Shown: piece after piece, positions 11,848 through 22,895 of the stretch
Numbering within the stretch: the stretch's first letter is position 1
Layout of the letters: each line of letters opens with the position of its first letter
Source: Antitrichia curtipendula
Taxonomy: Eukaryota > Streptophyta > Bryopsida > Hypnales > Leucodontaceae
Length of the DNA: 64,000 nucleotides
Reading direction: 5' to 3'
Assembly: GCA_951230915.1 (NCBI GenBank)
Contig: OX579637.1
Location: 35,092,001-35,156,000, forward strand
Made by a program: the position numbers and the translations under genes
The notes under the pieces: model-generated
Told to the model about the DNA's origin: nothing
The model's input: the letters and a program-made list of their open reading frames with translations, nothing else
The model's database searches: none

Positions 11848-13344
11848 ATGACTAAGGATTGGTCTTCTTGGTACGAAATCCTATCAAATGGAAAAGTACA
11901 ATGCAAGGCTTGCAAATTGGTATTTGCCAAGAAGCCAGTCCGTATGTTTAGTCATTTGGAATATGCAGGCACATCGGGGAGTCGTGACAAAGGAATCAGC
12001 CTTTGTACCCAAATGACATTTGAAGTTCGAGGTCTATTTGTTCGTTGCAATGGAGTGATTCCACAAAGAGGTACTCCACACAATTTGGATGGCAACGACA
12101 CACCTATGCCTATGGTTGTTCGTGCTATGTCAAATGCGAGAGACACTGTGAACTCTACAAAAGAAGACTCATGCATGGCACCAGAGGAATATGTTGGTGC
12201 TTCTTCCCAAGGAAATCCAAGTACACAAGCATCAAGTGGACGTGGAACTCAACGGACATCAAGCAGTAGGCCTCAAAGACAGAGTAGGTTAGTAGAGGGA
12301 TTCGACAAAGCAAATAAACGCATTTTGAATGCAATGTGAGCCAATTTCTTTTATGCGGCAAACATACCATTTGCTGTAGCCTGAAATCCAGCCTTCAAAG
12401 AAGTAGTGAAGAAAACGGCAAAGTTTCACCAATCTTATAGCCCACCATCATACCATGACCTATGTTATAAATTGCTTGACCAAGCAAAGGTAGACTTGGA
12501 GGTCAATCTCCGTAAGCGGACAGAAACCAGTATTAGGAAGTCTAGAGCCACATTGTCTATTGATGGGTGGACCTCGGTTTCGAATCGGCCATTGATAAAT
12601 GCCATGCTTGTGTCATCCGCGGGTGAGCAATTCTTAGGATCGGTGGATACAGCTGGGAAAACTAAAGATGCTCCATATTTGGCCTCTATATTAGAGAGTT
12701 TTATAGAACAAGTGGGCCCTGCAAACGTAGTGCAGGTGAGTACAGATAATGCGGCTGTAAATCCAGCAGCATGGAGTTTGGTATCTACTACCTATCCCCA
12801 CATTTTTTTCCAAGGTTGCGTGGTGCATGCCTTGAATTTGTTGCTAAAAGATTGGGCAAACAAACAATGGATTGATGACGTCGTGAAAGATTCCCGAAAG
12901 ACAATCAAATTCTTCAAGAAGAGGCACATGCCACTTGCGATACCTCGGAAATATTCGACGCAGTACAACTTGTTGTTGGCGGTGGAAACAAGATTTGCCT
13001 CGAATTACAACATGGTTGCACGTATGCTCAAGGTGAAAGTACAATTGCAACAAACTATGACGGACCCGCAATGGGAGGAATATGCTAGAAAGCATTTGCG
13101 AAAATCCAAAACTCGTTTAGAATCCGAACGGGTGAAGAAGACCATTCTAAGTGGGCATTTTTGGCATCGTTGTCAAAATTTTGAAGATGTGACAGCTCCA
13201 ATTGTCAATGCTCTTCGTGATTTGGATGCGAAGACACCATGCATAGGCAAGGTATTACATATTATGAGGAAACTAGAGAAGCATGTCCTCGCTTTAGACA
13301 AAGAGCCTTTTTGTTTGGCTTTGGACAAAGGCATCCCGTTTTGA
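11848..13344 (+). pseudogene. BED-finger hAT transposase, C-terminally truncated (hAT1)
   Basis: hAT-superfamily transposase, which in its intact form cuts and pastes DNA. The start is ATG 11848 in a strong Kozak context (GCCACCATGA). An N-terminal BED-type zinc finger has Cys19, Cys22, His36 and Cys53 of the visible protein. The DUF659/RNase-H-like core shows SIDGWTSVSNRPL (first catalytic Asp region), VVQVSTDNA (second) and FFQGCVVHALNLLLKDW. Two in-frame stops occur, TGA 12337 and TGA 12382. The hAT2 paralogue has Trp and Arg at these positions. The protein stops at GIPF, well before the SCERNWS dimerisation block present in hAT2. Kinase-like coding sequence follows at once in another frame, so this is a deletion chimera. 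Confidence 0.8.
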
Positions 13345-14461
13345 ACAGGTTATTTTGAGGGCAGACTTGTTTGTTCGCCAGTGCGCCCATTTTGCAAAGA
13401 ATCGAAATAGGCGAGGTTCAATGGGTTGGTGGAATAGTGATGAGGGACTTGTGGAGTTGCAACATGGGCGACGACATCTCTTAGCGCTTCCGGAAACAGC
13501 AAGGGTGATTCCATAAGATGATCAAATCCTGAGGGGTGGATACGCAACAATTTGGAGGGTCCGAATTGAAGGATGTCGTGAGATACCCGCATTTTGGGAG
13601 TTCGTAGCGAAGGTATCTCATCAACAACGCTTATGACCTCAGCTCGCAAGGTTGGAACACCAAAACGAGTCAATGGCAGTGAGAATTCCACATGATGGAA
13701 TTATCCGGTTTTCTGCTGTTCATGCAATGCAGAACGAAGGGTACTTGTATTGGTGGAATGGCGGAACATTGAGGCAAATGTTAAAATTGGATAAGGAATA
13801 TCCCGATAACATTGGCATTCGGTTGGCTTATTCTCAACCGACCCCGGAAGAGGTGACTAAAGCTTTTTTTCTTGGTCGTTGGAGGAAGAAGCGCACAGAG
13901 CTTGCATGGGCACTGGTGCACCTCATGAATGCAGTGCACAGCGTTGGACATTTGCACAATGATCTTTCACTGGACAACATTATGTTTCACTTTCCCAATG
14001 GTGAGTCACGTGTTTACATTGGAGTTTGCAATTGGGGCATGACTACTTTACGTAATGAACCAATGAAGTCCTTGTACACGTTCACCTCTCAAAGTGAGCG
14101 AACTGAGACCTTAAAAAAGAGGTGGTGGGTGGACCCTTCTATTGCATACTTGCATAGAAGAGATGCGGATGTGTCAATGATACCGAATTTATCACGTAAA
14201 TCGAAGGAATATGCGGTTGGTCGAATAGCTCAAGCCATCAACAATGGTTGCATGTCGGCGGACTATGTGAGCTCACATCGGAAAAATGAAGGACATACAA
14301 GATTTAGCCATGAGGATTTGGCAAAGATTTTTCACCTTTATTTGGAGTGCCTTTGTGATTCGGTGACTGATTCTCGCGGTAGTTTGTCCGAAATCATCCA
14401 TCGATTTATCAATAATTACAACTGGCCTATTCTGGATGAACACTTCCGCCACTCATATTAG
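13345..14461 (+). pseudogene. Protein-kinase-like fragment fused behind hAT1 (kinase 1)
   Basis: In the frame that continues to the stop at 14459-14461, the sequence reads a glycine-rich loop (LRGGYATIWRVRIEG), a VAK motif (EFVAKVS), the catalytic loop HNDLSLDN and a DFG equivalent changed to NWG (VCNWGM). There are in-frame stops near 13522 (TGA/TAA type, after ARVIP) and near 13628, then an open stretch from 13652. It aligns along its length with kinase 2 (31313-32806, minus), for example RVRIEG and HND..DN..HFP. It lacks the N-terminal domain of kinase 2 because its 5' end is joined to the truncated hAT1. Loss of the metal-binding Asp of DFG suggests a pseudokinase even without the stops. 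Confidence 0.65.
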
Positions 14462-14985
14462 TGTCTATGGTATTAGTGAACGACATAGAAGTGATAGAAC
14501 TATAGAAGAATTAGGTAAATGTAAAAGTGAATACAGAAATCAATATGATTGCGTGCAAGGATTTTCTAGTATATATAAGCACCATCAATGTATGTCAATA
14601 TATGTGCACCCTTATAATTGATATAAAGTTTTGAAATGTTTGTGTGTTTTGAAACTTCCAATGTTCAATGTCTACCATCTATTTATGCATTCATCATATG
14701 TTTTGCTTGAAATCCTTGGATGAGAAGTGCAATGCAACAATTATTGTTGATGGATGTTAGCTTGGTATGGTTGGGTTCAAAATTGTATAATCAATGTTGA
14801 ACACATATAACCCCTAAAAGACCAAAGTGGTTTATTTGGCAACATAACGATTTTGGGCAGTTCACTACAAATGGAATTTTTATTTTTTTTCTTTGAAATT
14901 TTCATACAACACGTGCCCGAGGAGTAGCTCTAAGGCCCAACAATTTTCATAAATTTTGACTACATGGTTAAAAAGTTATTGCATG
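14462..14985. other. AT-rich flank, no gene seen
   Basis: AT-rich DNA between the kinase-like relic and a MITE-like repeat. No supported gene or repeat. Confidence 0.4.
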
Positions 14986-15537
14986 ATATAACACCATATT
15001 CATTAAAATGAGAGTTTTCCATTGAAATGAGAGGTAAATTAAAAAAATCAGGAAAGGTTTTATGTCAATTTAGGTCGAGTCAACCTAAATTGACATAAAA
15101 CCTTTCAAATTTGACCTAATTATGAAAGATTTTATGTCAATTTAGGTCAAGTCAACCTAAATTGACATAAAACCCTTCAGATTTGACCTCATTGTGAAAA
15201 ATTTTACGTCAATTTAGGTCGAGTCAACCTAAATTGACATAAAACCTTTTAGAGTTGACCAAATTGTGAAAGATTTTATTGCAATTTAGGTCGAGTCAAC
15301 CTAAATTGACATAAAACCTTTCAGAAATGACCAAATTGTGAAAGATTTTATTGCAATTTAGGTCGAGTCAACCTAAATTGACATAAAACCTTTCAGATTT
15401 GACCTAATTGTGAAATGTTTTATATCAATTCTGCTCAAAACTCTCATTTTAATGGAAATTGTTGATTTAGGTTGAGATCAACATGATTTATTTTGAGAGG
15501 TCCCCAATCTCCCATTTTAATGAATATGGTGTTATAT
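14986..15537. mobile_element. MITE-like element with 25-bp terminal inverted repeats
   Basis: The 25 bases at 14986-15010 (ATATAACACC ... TTAAAATG) are perfectly complementary to 15513-15537 (CATTTTAATG ... GTTATAT). Between them lies a 72-bp tandem array. There is no coding potential. I cannot define a target-site duplication by eye. The short hairpin at 60114-60149 shares the CATTAAAATGAGA core. Confidence 0.6.
15054..15420. repeat. 72-bp tandem repeat, each unit a hairpin
   Basis: Five units spaced exactly 72 bp apart (core AGGTCGAGTCAACC at 15072, 15144, 15216, 15288 and 15360). In each unit TTATGTCAATTTAGGT is followed after about 8 nt by ACCTAAATTGACATAA, a 16-bp inverted repeat able to fold as a stem-loop. 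Two units carry ATTGCAATTT in the left arm, which weakens their stem. Confidence 0.75.
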
Positions 15538-16566
15538 GTCATTTTCAGTCCTTGGCGGGCAGCACGGGCAGCAAAAAAAACTACTTCAAAAATCACTTTT
15601 TAAGAAAACAAAAATTTGAAATTGGTTCTTTAGATTTATATGTACATGGGAAGCTTTGAATCATTCCATTTAGATCTATGAGTCAAAAGTTATGAGGATT
15701 CCTAGTTTAAGGGTAGTTATGGAATTTCAACTCTAAAATAAACTTTGAAGTCTTTTATTTAACTCAATTTTCAATATTTTTGAAAAAAAATAAAAACATT
15801 GGGTGTAGATTGTTTATTACAACATTACAACCGTTGGATTGGCATTTTTCAATTCCATAAATAAATTCTTCACAATTTAGTGTTTTGAATCATTCTCTAC
15901 CTCTTCCTACTTACTATTTTTTTCCTATATGTTGTACAATTCCAAATGATCTGAAAATTTTCAAGCATGTAGCCAACTTGCCTTCAAGAATAAATCCAAA
16001 GAGTAACCACCATTTTGGACATTTTTTCATACAAATGTGACCTTGTGAAGGGCAGCTGCCCGTTTTTTTGCAAGGACAAAAAAAGGATTTTTGTCAATTC
16101 AAACACTGTTATCTTGCAATCCACATGGTGTCCGATTCTGAAATTTTTTCCACATCTTCTTAAACAAGTTTACTACAAGATCCTATGGTTACATGTGTCC
16201 AAGAATGTTTTTTTTCTAAAATTTGACACTAGTATTAGAAATGGCAGTTTTGGAGCGTTTTTGGTGAAAACATAGTCATAAACGATTAGGGGATAATGAT
16301 AATAGAATTTCATCGTACGCAAATATTTTTTATATTGAAAAGCAATACAGTTGATACTTGAACGATACCGCTATGATGATACCAAGTACCAACCTCCAAA
16401 TACATTTTAATACAATATATTTACATCAAAGTATTTTAGTACGTAAATGCTATTCGTCGAGATGCCGATATTTTTGTACTATGATTGCCACACTCCATAA
16501 TCCAATGGCAAAAGATTCCAAGGCCCACTCGATTGTGAGACAAGGACTAAAATAGCTCTACCTACT
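15538..16566. other. AT-rich intergenic DNA, no gene seen
   Basis: AT-rich DNA with homopolymer runs. The small open frame at 16015-16275 has no recognisable motif and is not called. Confidence 0.4.
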
Positions 16567-17666
16567 TTACTCGGAATCTGAATGGATGTCATCTCTACGT
16601 TTTGGTGGTGTGGAACCGGATCCATAAGTGCCAAGATATGGTCCTCCGCCCCAAGTGCATCCATAGTCGCTTGGTGTAGCTCCTTGATTGGGATTTCCAT
16701 AGTAAGGACCTCCAAAAGTTGGAGGAGGAACTACATCACGGTGCTGAGACCTTCCTTGCCTTGGTTTGACATGACGAGAGCCTGTGTGACGCTCATATGA
16801 ACCACCCGTAGTAGATCCGGAATAGTATTGGGAGCCTCCTTGGCTAGATCCAAAATCATGTGTGGTTCCATGGCTTCTTTCTAGGTTGTAATAAGTACCT
16901 CGGGGGTCGTTAGCGTAGTGTAAGACCCTTTGACCATCTTGTGAACCAGAATGATGCAGTACGATCATGTTGGTAGGACCTGTCATGCTCGTGTTGTTGA
17001 CCCCGATCCTCCATGCTTCTACGCATAGCTTCTTGCATTTGTTGATTGAACTCGATGTCTTCCCGAGCTTCTTGACGCTCATGTTACATTGTAAATGTTA
17101 CGGGTGTTGGATTGTCTTCTACATCATCGTCGTCCAACCATTCATCCTCAGCATCGGGCAATACAACCGGCGAAAATCCAAACTGCCCTCGATTGGACCA
17201 CATTCGCATACAATTGCTCGGTTGAGTCCAACTCGTATAAATAACAGCATCAGTGCACTTCATATTGTCAACATTTTTCCCGTAAATTGTGCGCCAGTCT
17301 ACATCTTTGTGGAGTACAATCTCTATTCAAACCATGGCCATGTTGGAATAATTCATGACATTTGGTTTGGAGTCAGGCAGCTCAGCCCACTGTGTTACTT
17401 TCTCGTATCGGTGAACAAAGAGTTTGCTCACACGTGGAAATTTGTCCTTCCCAGCGCCGAACTTGTACGTCTGCTCGTTCTTGTGACCACATTTTGGAGA
17501 GGTGCGTCATTTTGACATACTTATTGCACATTCTGCAGTCCCAAACCTTTTTAGGCTCTTCTTCCCATCCAGGTTCAGCTACACACATTGGATTTGCCCA
17601 ATCTTCCCATTTCATGTCCTGGGATTTGCCTTTCTTACTAGACTTTGATCTTTTATCGCGAGGCAT
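16567..17666 (-). pseudogene. WCHIDK-domain protein, copy 4 (no RING)
   Basis: Minus-strand relic beginning at ATG 17666 (MPRDKRSKSSKKGK, basic). The domain core is VWDCRMCNKYVKMTHLSKMW, close to copy 2 (KMCKKYVKMYHIDKLW), so it belongs to the same subfamily. A frame change near 17500 leads into FVHRYEKVTQW and, after a TGA, VLHKDVDWRTIYG, which match the later parts of the domain. An acidic EDEWLDDDDVEDN segment follows, then a short coil (QEAREDIEFNQQMQEAM). After another frame change a Gly/Ser/Tyr/Pro-rich tail ends at 16567. No RING finger is present. The upstream array A3 carries the same CGGACG word as copy 2. Function unknown. Confidence 0.55.
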
Positions 17667-17924
17667 GATAACCTTGATTAAAATGAAATGATTTGATGAC
17701 AAAGTTCACATGAATGTTTAAAACAACTGAACAAAGTGTTTGATACTTGCCAATGAAACGGGGTGAAGTTGTTAACGAGGCCTTCAAAACCAAGTAATCA
17801 CCAAAATAATTTGGTGCAATTTAGTATCCGAGCACAATCATTCACACACCAAAACAAAAGGGGCGCACAGAGCCACTGAGAGGCACAAGATCACCCACTC
17901 CGCAAGGGAAACAATTGTGAGGAA

Positions 17925-18195
17925 TGAGCCGTCCGCCGCGCTACTTATGGCGTCCGAAGGCGGACCAGGCAATGCGGACGCGGACGTGCGAATCGGACGG
18001 GCAGATCGTGCGGACGGGATCGCGCGGACGTCTCGTCCGCACGATCTGCCCGCGAGCCCGACGCCCTGTCCGCCCGAGGGCTTGTCCGCGAGCCCCTCCA
18101 CCGCACGGACGATGCGACCGATCGGACGGCCCGTCCAAGGATGTCAAAAGACGTCCGTGGGTCAACGCCCACGTTCGCCGGACGTCCTGTCAACC
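17925..18195. repeat. GC-rich array A3, word CGGACG, with 19-bp inverted repeat
   Basis: GC-rich block upstream of WCHIDK copy 4 (minus strand), made of GCGGACG/CGTCCGC words. It holds a perfect inverted repeat: 17998-18016 (core GGGCAGATCGTGCGGAC) against 18034-18052 (core GTCCGCACGATCTGCCC), with a 17-nt loop. Confidence 0.75.
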
Positions 18196-18199
18196 CTGC

Positions 18200-18775
18200 T
18201 TAAAATCAACCAAAAATAGTGGAGTGCATGATTTGGTAGTAATTTTTTGTTTGTAACACACTTTTAAAAAAAATATTATGGAATGCATGATTCAGTGGCC
18301 CCTTGTTGGACTATCACACTTAAAATAAATAAAAAATTTTGTGGAGTGCATGATTTGGTGGCCCTTTGTTGGACTAACACACTTAAAATAAATAAATAAA
18401 TATCGTGGAGTGCATAATTTGGTGGCCCTTTGTTCAGTAACACACTTAAAATCAAAAAAAAATATTGTGGAGTGCATGATTTGGTGGCCCTTAGTTCAAT
18501 AACACACTTTAAATCAAAAAAAAAAAATTATGGAATGCATGATTTGGTGGCCCTTTGTTTAGTAACACACTTAAAATTTTAAAAAAAAATTATGGAATGC
18601 ATGATTTGGTGGCCCTTTGTTTAGTAACACACTTAAAATTTAAAAAAATATATTATGGAATGCATGATTTGGTGGCCCTTTGTTGGACTAACACACTTAA
18701 AATAAATGAAAAATATCATGGAGTGCATGATTTGGTGGCCCTATGTTCTAACACATTGGAAATAAATAAAAATTG
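18200..18775. repeat. Tandem repeat of about 54-64 bp, nine copies
   Basis: Nine units carrying variants of GCATGATTTGGTGGCCCTT, followed by AACACACTTAAAAT and a variable A-rich spacer. Spacing ranges from about 54 to 64 bp because the A-runs differ. No coding potential. Confidence 0.75.
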
Positions 18776-19084
18776 GGAGGTAATCACAAAGTGTACTTTC
18801 ATCTCATAAAATGAATATTAAAAAATCCATACATATATAGGTCCAAAAGGGCAATAAACAATCCCATGGGCAATTGCTTTTATTCATGCTTAAAATTACT
18901 GGTTAGAAGTCTGTCCTTGAAGGATTAATGACCGAGGTGGCCCATCACTCGCCTGAAGATAGTTTGAGAAGCCCTCTTTAGGACGTTTATTAAAGACAGC
19001 GTTTACAATTGGCACCACACCCCTCAGATGCAACTTCGGGCTGCAGTCCAGTCACCCAAACTTGGAAGTGCACTTTCACTGAAA
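18776..19084. other. Intergenic DNA, no gene seen
   Basis: Mixed-composition sequence without a supportable feature. Confidence 0.35.
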
Positions 19085-19295
19085 TGGTCAGGGCGGAAAC
19101 GCTGGAGGGAGAACACATAGGCCGGGCGTGGACGCTGAGGACAGGCGCGGACGTTGTATCAAGGCGCGGATGCTTAGGCGAGGACGTCTTGTCAGGGCGA
19201 GGACACGTGGACGAGGACGCTGGGGAAGGGCTGGAAGGGCGAGGACTCTGGAGCGCAGACGGACCTCTAGGGCGGAGACGCTTGGGCACTTTCGT
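19085..19295. repeat. GC-rich array A4, word GGCGNGGACG, no adjacent gene
   Basis: GC-rich block of GGGCGAGGACG / GGCGCGGACG / GGGCGGAGACG words. It resembles A5 but has no recognisable gene within 1.5 kb on either side. Open frames reading through it are compositional. Confidence 0.6.
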
Positions 19296-21020
19296 CCAGC
19301 AATGCATTGGCTTTGGATTTCTTTAGGTTTTCAGTTTACAGCTTGCACTTAATTGCTAACAGCTGGTGCCTGTACAGCTCATAAAACCCTCAGTCATGAG
19401 GAATCTAGATTGTCATTCATAAAGAACTTCACCTCCTTTGATGTATTGGTGCATTTTAAGGGAAATTATCTTACCTTCAAAGCCTAAGTTGAAACTTAAA
19501 TTTCCACATTTTCCATCAAAATTGTCATCCTTCGTCTATTTGCCGAAAGGTAAGAATGGAAAATAATGACCGTAACCCTTTTTTCCAAAGATGTTCTCAC
19601 ATATGGAGAAAACATTGTTTTGAAGGAATAGACCATGTCGTATACTAAGAGACTAAAGAAAAGCAAGAGAGCAAAAATTGTATGACCTATTTCCCTGGTA
19701 TACATGCGAAAAAATTGCCAATCCTTCTTAAATAGACCCTAAAATTTGTGGTCTTGAAAGTGTGGACAAGGCAAGAAAAGAATTTAAACATACACATTGA
19801 ATGACCTTTGAATACAAGCAAACATAAGGAATTGATTGAAATTTAAGAAAAAGACAATCGCATCTTCAAAATCTAATATAAGAATATTGTACAATTAAAA
19901 CCATTTATTCTTTAATTCATTCATTTGCTTAAATACTCGTGGAATTAAACAAAAACTTTTGCTCATGGAGATCACTCCTTGTAATTTAAGGTATACAACT
20001 ATACACCTAAGTTAAGAGGGTATTTCATGTGGGGCTATTTACCTTCATTATTGTATTCTAGAGGACTATATTTTTACATAAAAGCCTACTAGGGGCATAT
20101 TTTCAATACCCTCTAATTTTTTATGAAGTCATTCCTGCAATCTTTATAGTTGGGCTATCTTACATATAAAATTTGTGTGTCACGTTTTTTTATACACATA
20201 TACAATATACACCATAATATCAATGTCCTATATGGAAACTAAATTTTTGGATATATATGCTACTAGTACAATGGTACAATTCTATATTTCTATATGATAA
20301 TAAATAAAGATGTGCAATTTTAGCATTTATAAATTCTATGCCAAGTATTCTACACAACCTAGTATAGAAAGGAAAAAAACATCATAGAAACATCAAACAT
20401 GGTCATCACGTTGATACTATAAAAAATACCAACACTAGCAATATAAAATGAAGAACATAAAAAATGGCATTCTAAAAACACTAGAAATCCACATGAGAAT
20501 ATGACCTTTACCATAGCATGGATTCATGGAGAGCATACATTTAATCCATACGTATGCATTTGCAATGGTTTAGAATCTAGGATCAAGAAATGAAAAAATG
20601 TGTATAAAATACTATTATCAAAAATTGATTCTAATAATTTACGAATACATATACAAATTAAATGATAAATTCTTCATAGTGATTAGTATGCATAATTGTT
20701 CAATTGGGAAATAACGGATTTGTGAGGAGATGTTCTACAACTTATTTCCACAAATCCTTATCCATGAAGGTACCTTGAATATTTGTTACACCACAATGTT
20801 TTGTCCATTTCATTTAAAAAAATACAACAGAGTCACCATGTAAAGAAATATTACCCACATTACATTACCCTCATTCTATGTTTTATAGGTAATTAAAATT
20901 TCTATTCAAAAACTTCCCATTTTAGGGAATGGAATGAGTTAAAAAATAACTATGTGAAGCACTTGAATCGTGTACCTCCAAATAAACAGAAGTCCAAAGT
21001 ACACTTCTCACTTTACAAGG
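19296..21020. other. AT-rich intergenic DNA, no gene seen
   Basis: Long AT-rich stretch with many stops in all frames. No gene, hairpin array or clear repeat was noticed. Confidence 0.4.
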
Positions 21021-21070
21021 TTCTAGGGTTTAGAGTTTAGGGTATAGGGTATAGGGTTCAGGGTTTTAGG
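21021..21070. repeat. Degenerate telomere-like tract
   Basis: Run of GGGTTTAGAGTTTAGGG, GGGTATAGGG and related words, variants of the plant telomere unit TTTAGGG. It is short and imperfect, so an interstitial relic or a chance slippage tract are both possible. Confidence 0.45.
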
Positions 21071-21175
21071 GGTTCCAAAATCTAGGTTTTTGGTTTGGGT
21101 TTCATAATATGGGTTGTGCCGTTGTGGGCTTGCCTCCCTCTTTCCTGTAGTCCTGCAGCACATGTTCAGGAAGTG

Positions 21176-22640
21176 ACAGGCGTGGACGTCGATCCGCGGA
21201 CGCCGGGGTTCAGGGCGCAAACTGAAAGAGGTGCGGCTATTGAAGGGCAAAGACGTCAAGGGTCAAGGCGGGGACGTAAGGGCGGGGACATCAAGGGTCA
21301 AGGCAGGGACGTGAGGGCGGGGACGCCTGGGGAGGGGAAAATGGCTTCAACTTCTTCCAAAGCTTGAGAATTGGAGACACTTGGGTGCAAGCAGCAATTG
21401 CTTTGATTCCAGCAAACGAGTAAGGAATTCAATCCCAACATGACGTGCATTTAAGATGTCAGGACATTAAAGAGTAGAAGCACAAGCACAGAATTTATTT
21501 CGAAAGTCAAATGTGTTTTGGGAATTGCGACGGGGAGCACATTTGAGAAGAAGAGACAATGGGGCTCCCGCTGCTTTGCATTTCGGGAGTGCAGGGCGCG
21601 GACTCTGGGCGCGGACGCTGGGGGTTCAAAAACGAGACTCCCGCTGCTTTGCGTTTTGGAAGTGCAGGGCGCGGACGCTGGGGGTTCAGAAATGGGACTC
21701 CTGCTGCTTTGTGTTTCGGGAGTGCAGGGCGCGGACGCTGGGGGTTCAGAAACGGGACTCCCGTTGCTTTGCGTTTCGGGAGTGCAGGGCGTGGACTTGG
21801 GGCGCGGACGTTGGGGCTGAGAAACGGGACCCCACTGCTTTACTTTTTGGGAGTGCAAGGCGCGGACTCTAGGCGCGGACGCTGGAGGTTCAGAAACGGG
21901 ACTCCCACTGCTTTGCATTTCGGGAGTGCAGGGGGTGGACTCAGGGCGCGGATGCTGGGGCTAAGAAACGGGACCCCACTGCTTTGCTTTTCGGGAGTGT
22001 AGGGCGCGAACTCTAGGCGCGGACGCCGAGGGTTCAAAAACAAGACTCCCGCTGCTTTGCGTTTTGGGAGTGCAGGGCGCGGACGCTGGGGCTGAGAAAC
22101 GGGACCCCACTACTTTGCTTTTCGGGAGTGCAGGGCGCGGACTTGGGGCGCGGATGCTGGGGCTGAGAAACGGGATCCCACTGCTTTATTTTTCGAGAGT
22201 GCAGGGCGCGGATGCTGGGGGTTCAGAAACAGGACTCCCGCTGCTTTACTTTTCGGGAGTGCAGGACGCGGACGCTGGGCGCAGACGCTAAGGATTCAGA
22301 AACAGGACTCCCGCTGCTTTACTTTTCGGGAGTGCAGGACGCGGACGCTGGGCGCAGACGCTAAGGATTCAGAAATGGGACTCCCTCTGCTTTGCTTTTC
22401 GGGAGTGCAAGACGCGGACGTTGGAGGTTCAGAAACGGGACTCCCACTACTTTGCGTTTTGGGAGTGCAGGGCGTGGACTCTGGGCGCGGACGTTGGAGG
22501 TGAGAAAAGGGAGCCCCCCTGCGTCCTCGCTTCGTCTGATTGTAGCGTCCCCGCGGGGCCCTCTAGCGTCCGCGCTCATCGTCGGCCGTTTCCGCCTATG
22601 TATAGCATCCATGCCCCCAACTTCAGACGTCCCCGCCCCT
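21176..22640. repeat. GC-rich array A5 with 60-bp minisatellite, word GGACGCTGGG
   Basis: The longest array. From about 21555 to 22510 it is a minisatellite with a basic unit of about 60 bp: GCGCGGACGCTGGGG, GTTCAGAAACGGGACTCCCG, CTGCTTTGCGTTTCGGGAGT and a short joining segment, roughly a dozen units, some with extra GCGCGGAC insertions. GGACGCTGGGCG occurs at 22270-22281 and 22343-22354, and its exact reverse complement occurs at 26874-26885 beyond the hAT2 gene. Open frames of 90-150 codons on both strands come from the repeat period. Confidence 0.8.
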
Positions 22641-22652
22641 ACCACGTCAGAG

Positions 22653-22660
22653 TATATAAA
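22653..22660 (+). promoter_or_regulatory. TATA box of hAT2
   Basis: TATATAAA at the right edge of array A5, about 240 bp upstream of the hAT2 ATG at 22896. There is no competing open frame between them. Confidence 0.5.
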
Positions 22661-22895
22661 GAAGAGGCTGCCATTAGGGTAGCTACGTTTTCAACCTGGC
22701 CTCATGATCTTGGACTTCTTTTGAGCTCCTTGCTTGGGATCGTTAACTGAAAACGGCATTGGTTCATTGTTGAGGTGATGTAAAAGGCAGTTTAGGCAGT
22801 AGATGAGTGCTATCTTGATTATTGTTACTAAAACTTTGTCGAGGAGAATATCAAATTGTCAGGGGTGAGGTAACCAAAAGTTGTTGCCTATCACA

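Noticed and set aside
12337..14461. U-to-C RNA editing repairing TAG/TGA codons
   Set aside because: Known plant editing of this kind acts in organelles. Some stops seem to replace Trp, which a U-to-C change cannot restore. These are nuclear-type repeats.
18200..18775. CRISPR-like array
   Set aside because: The units are direct tandem copies with A-rich length variation, not constant repeats with unique spacers, and no cas genes or prokaryotic features occur.
21513..22300. Long open frames (100-150 codons) with repeated GRG(R/L)W and RFGSAGRGRWGF blocks
   Set aside because: They arise on both strands and in several frames from a 60-bp GC-rich repeat whose length is divisible by three. There is no start context and no homologous protein.
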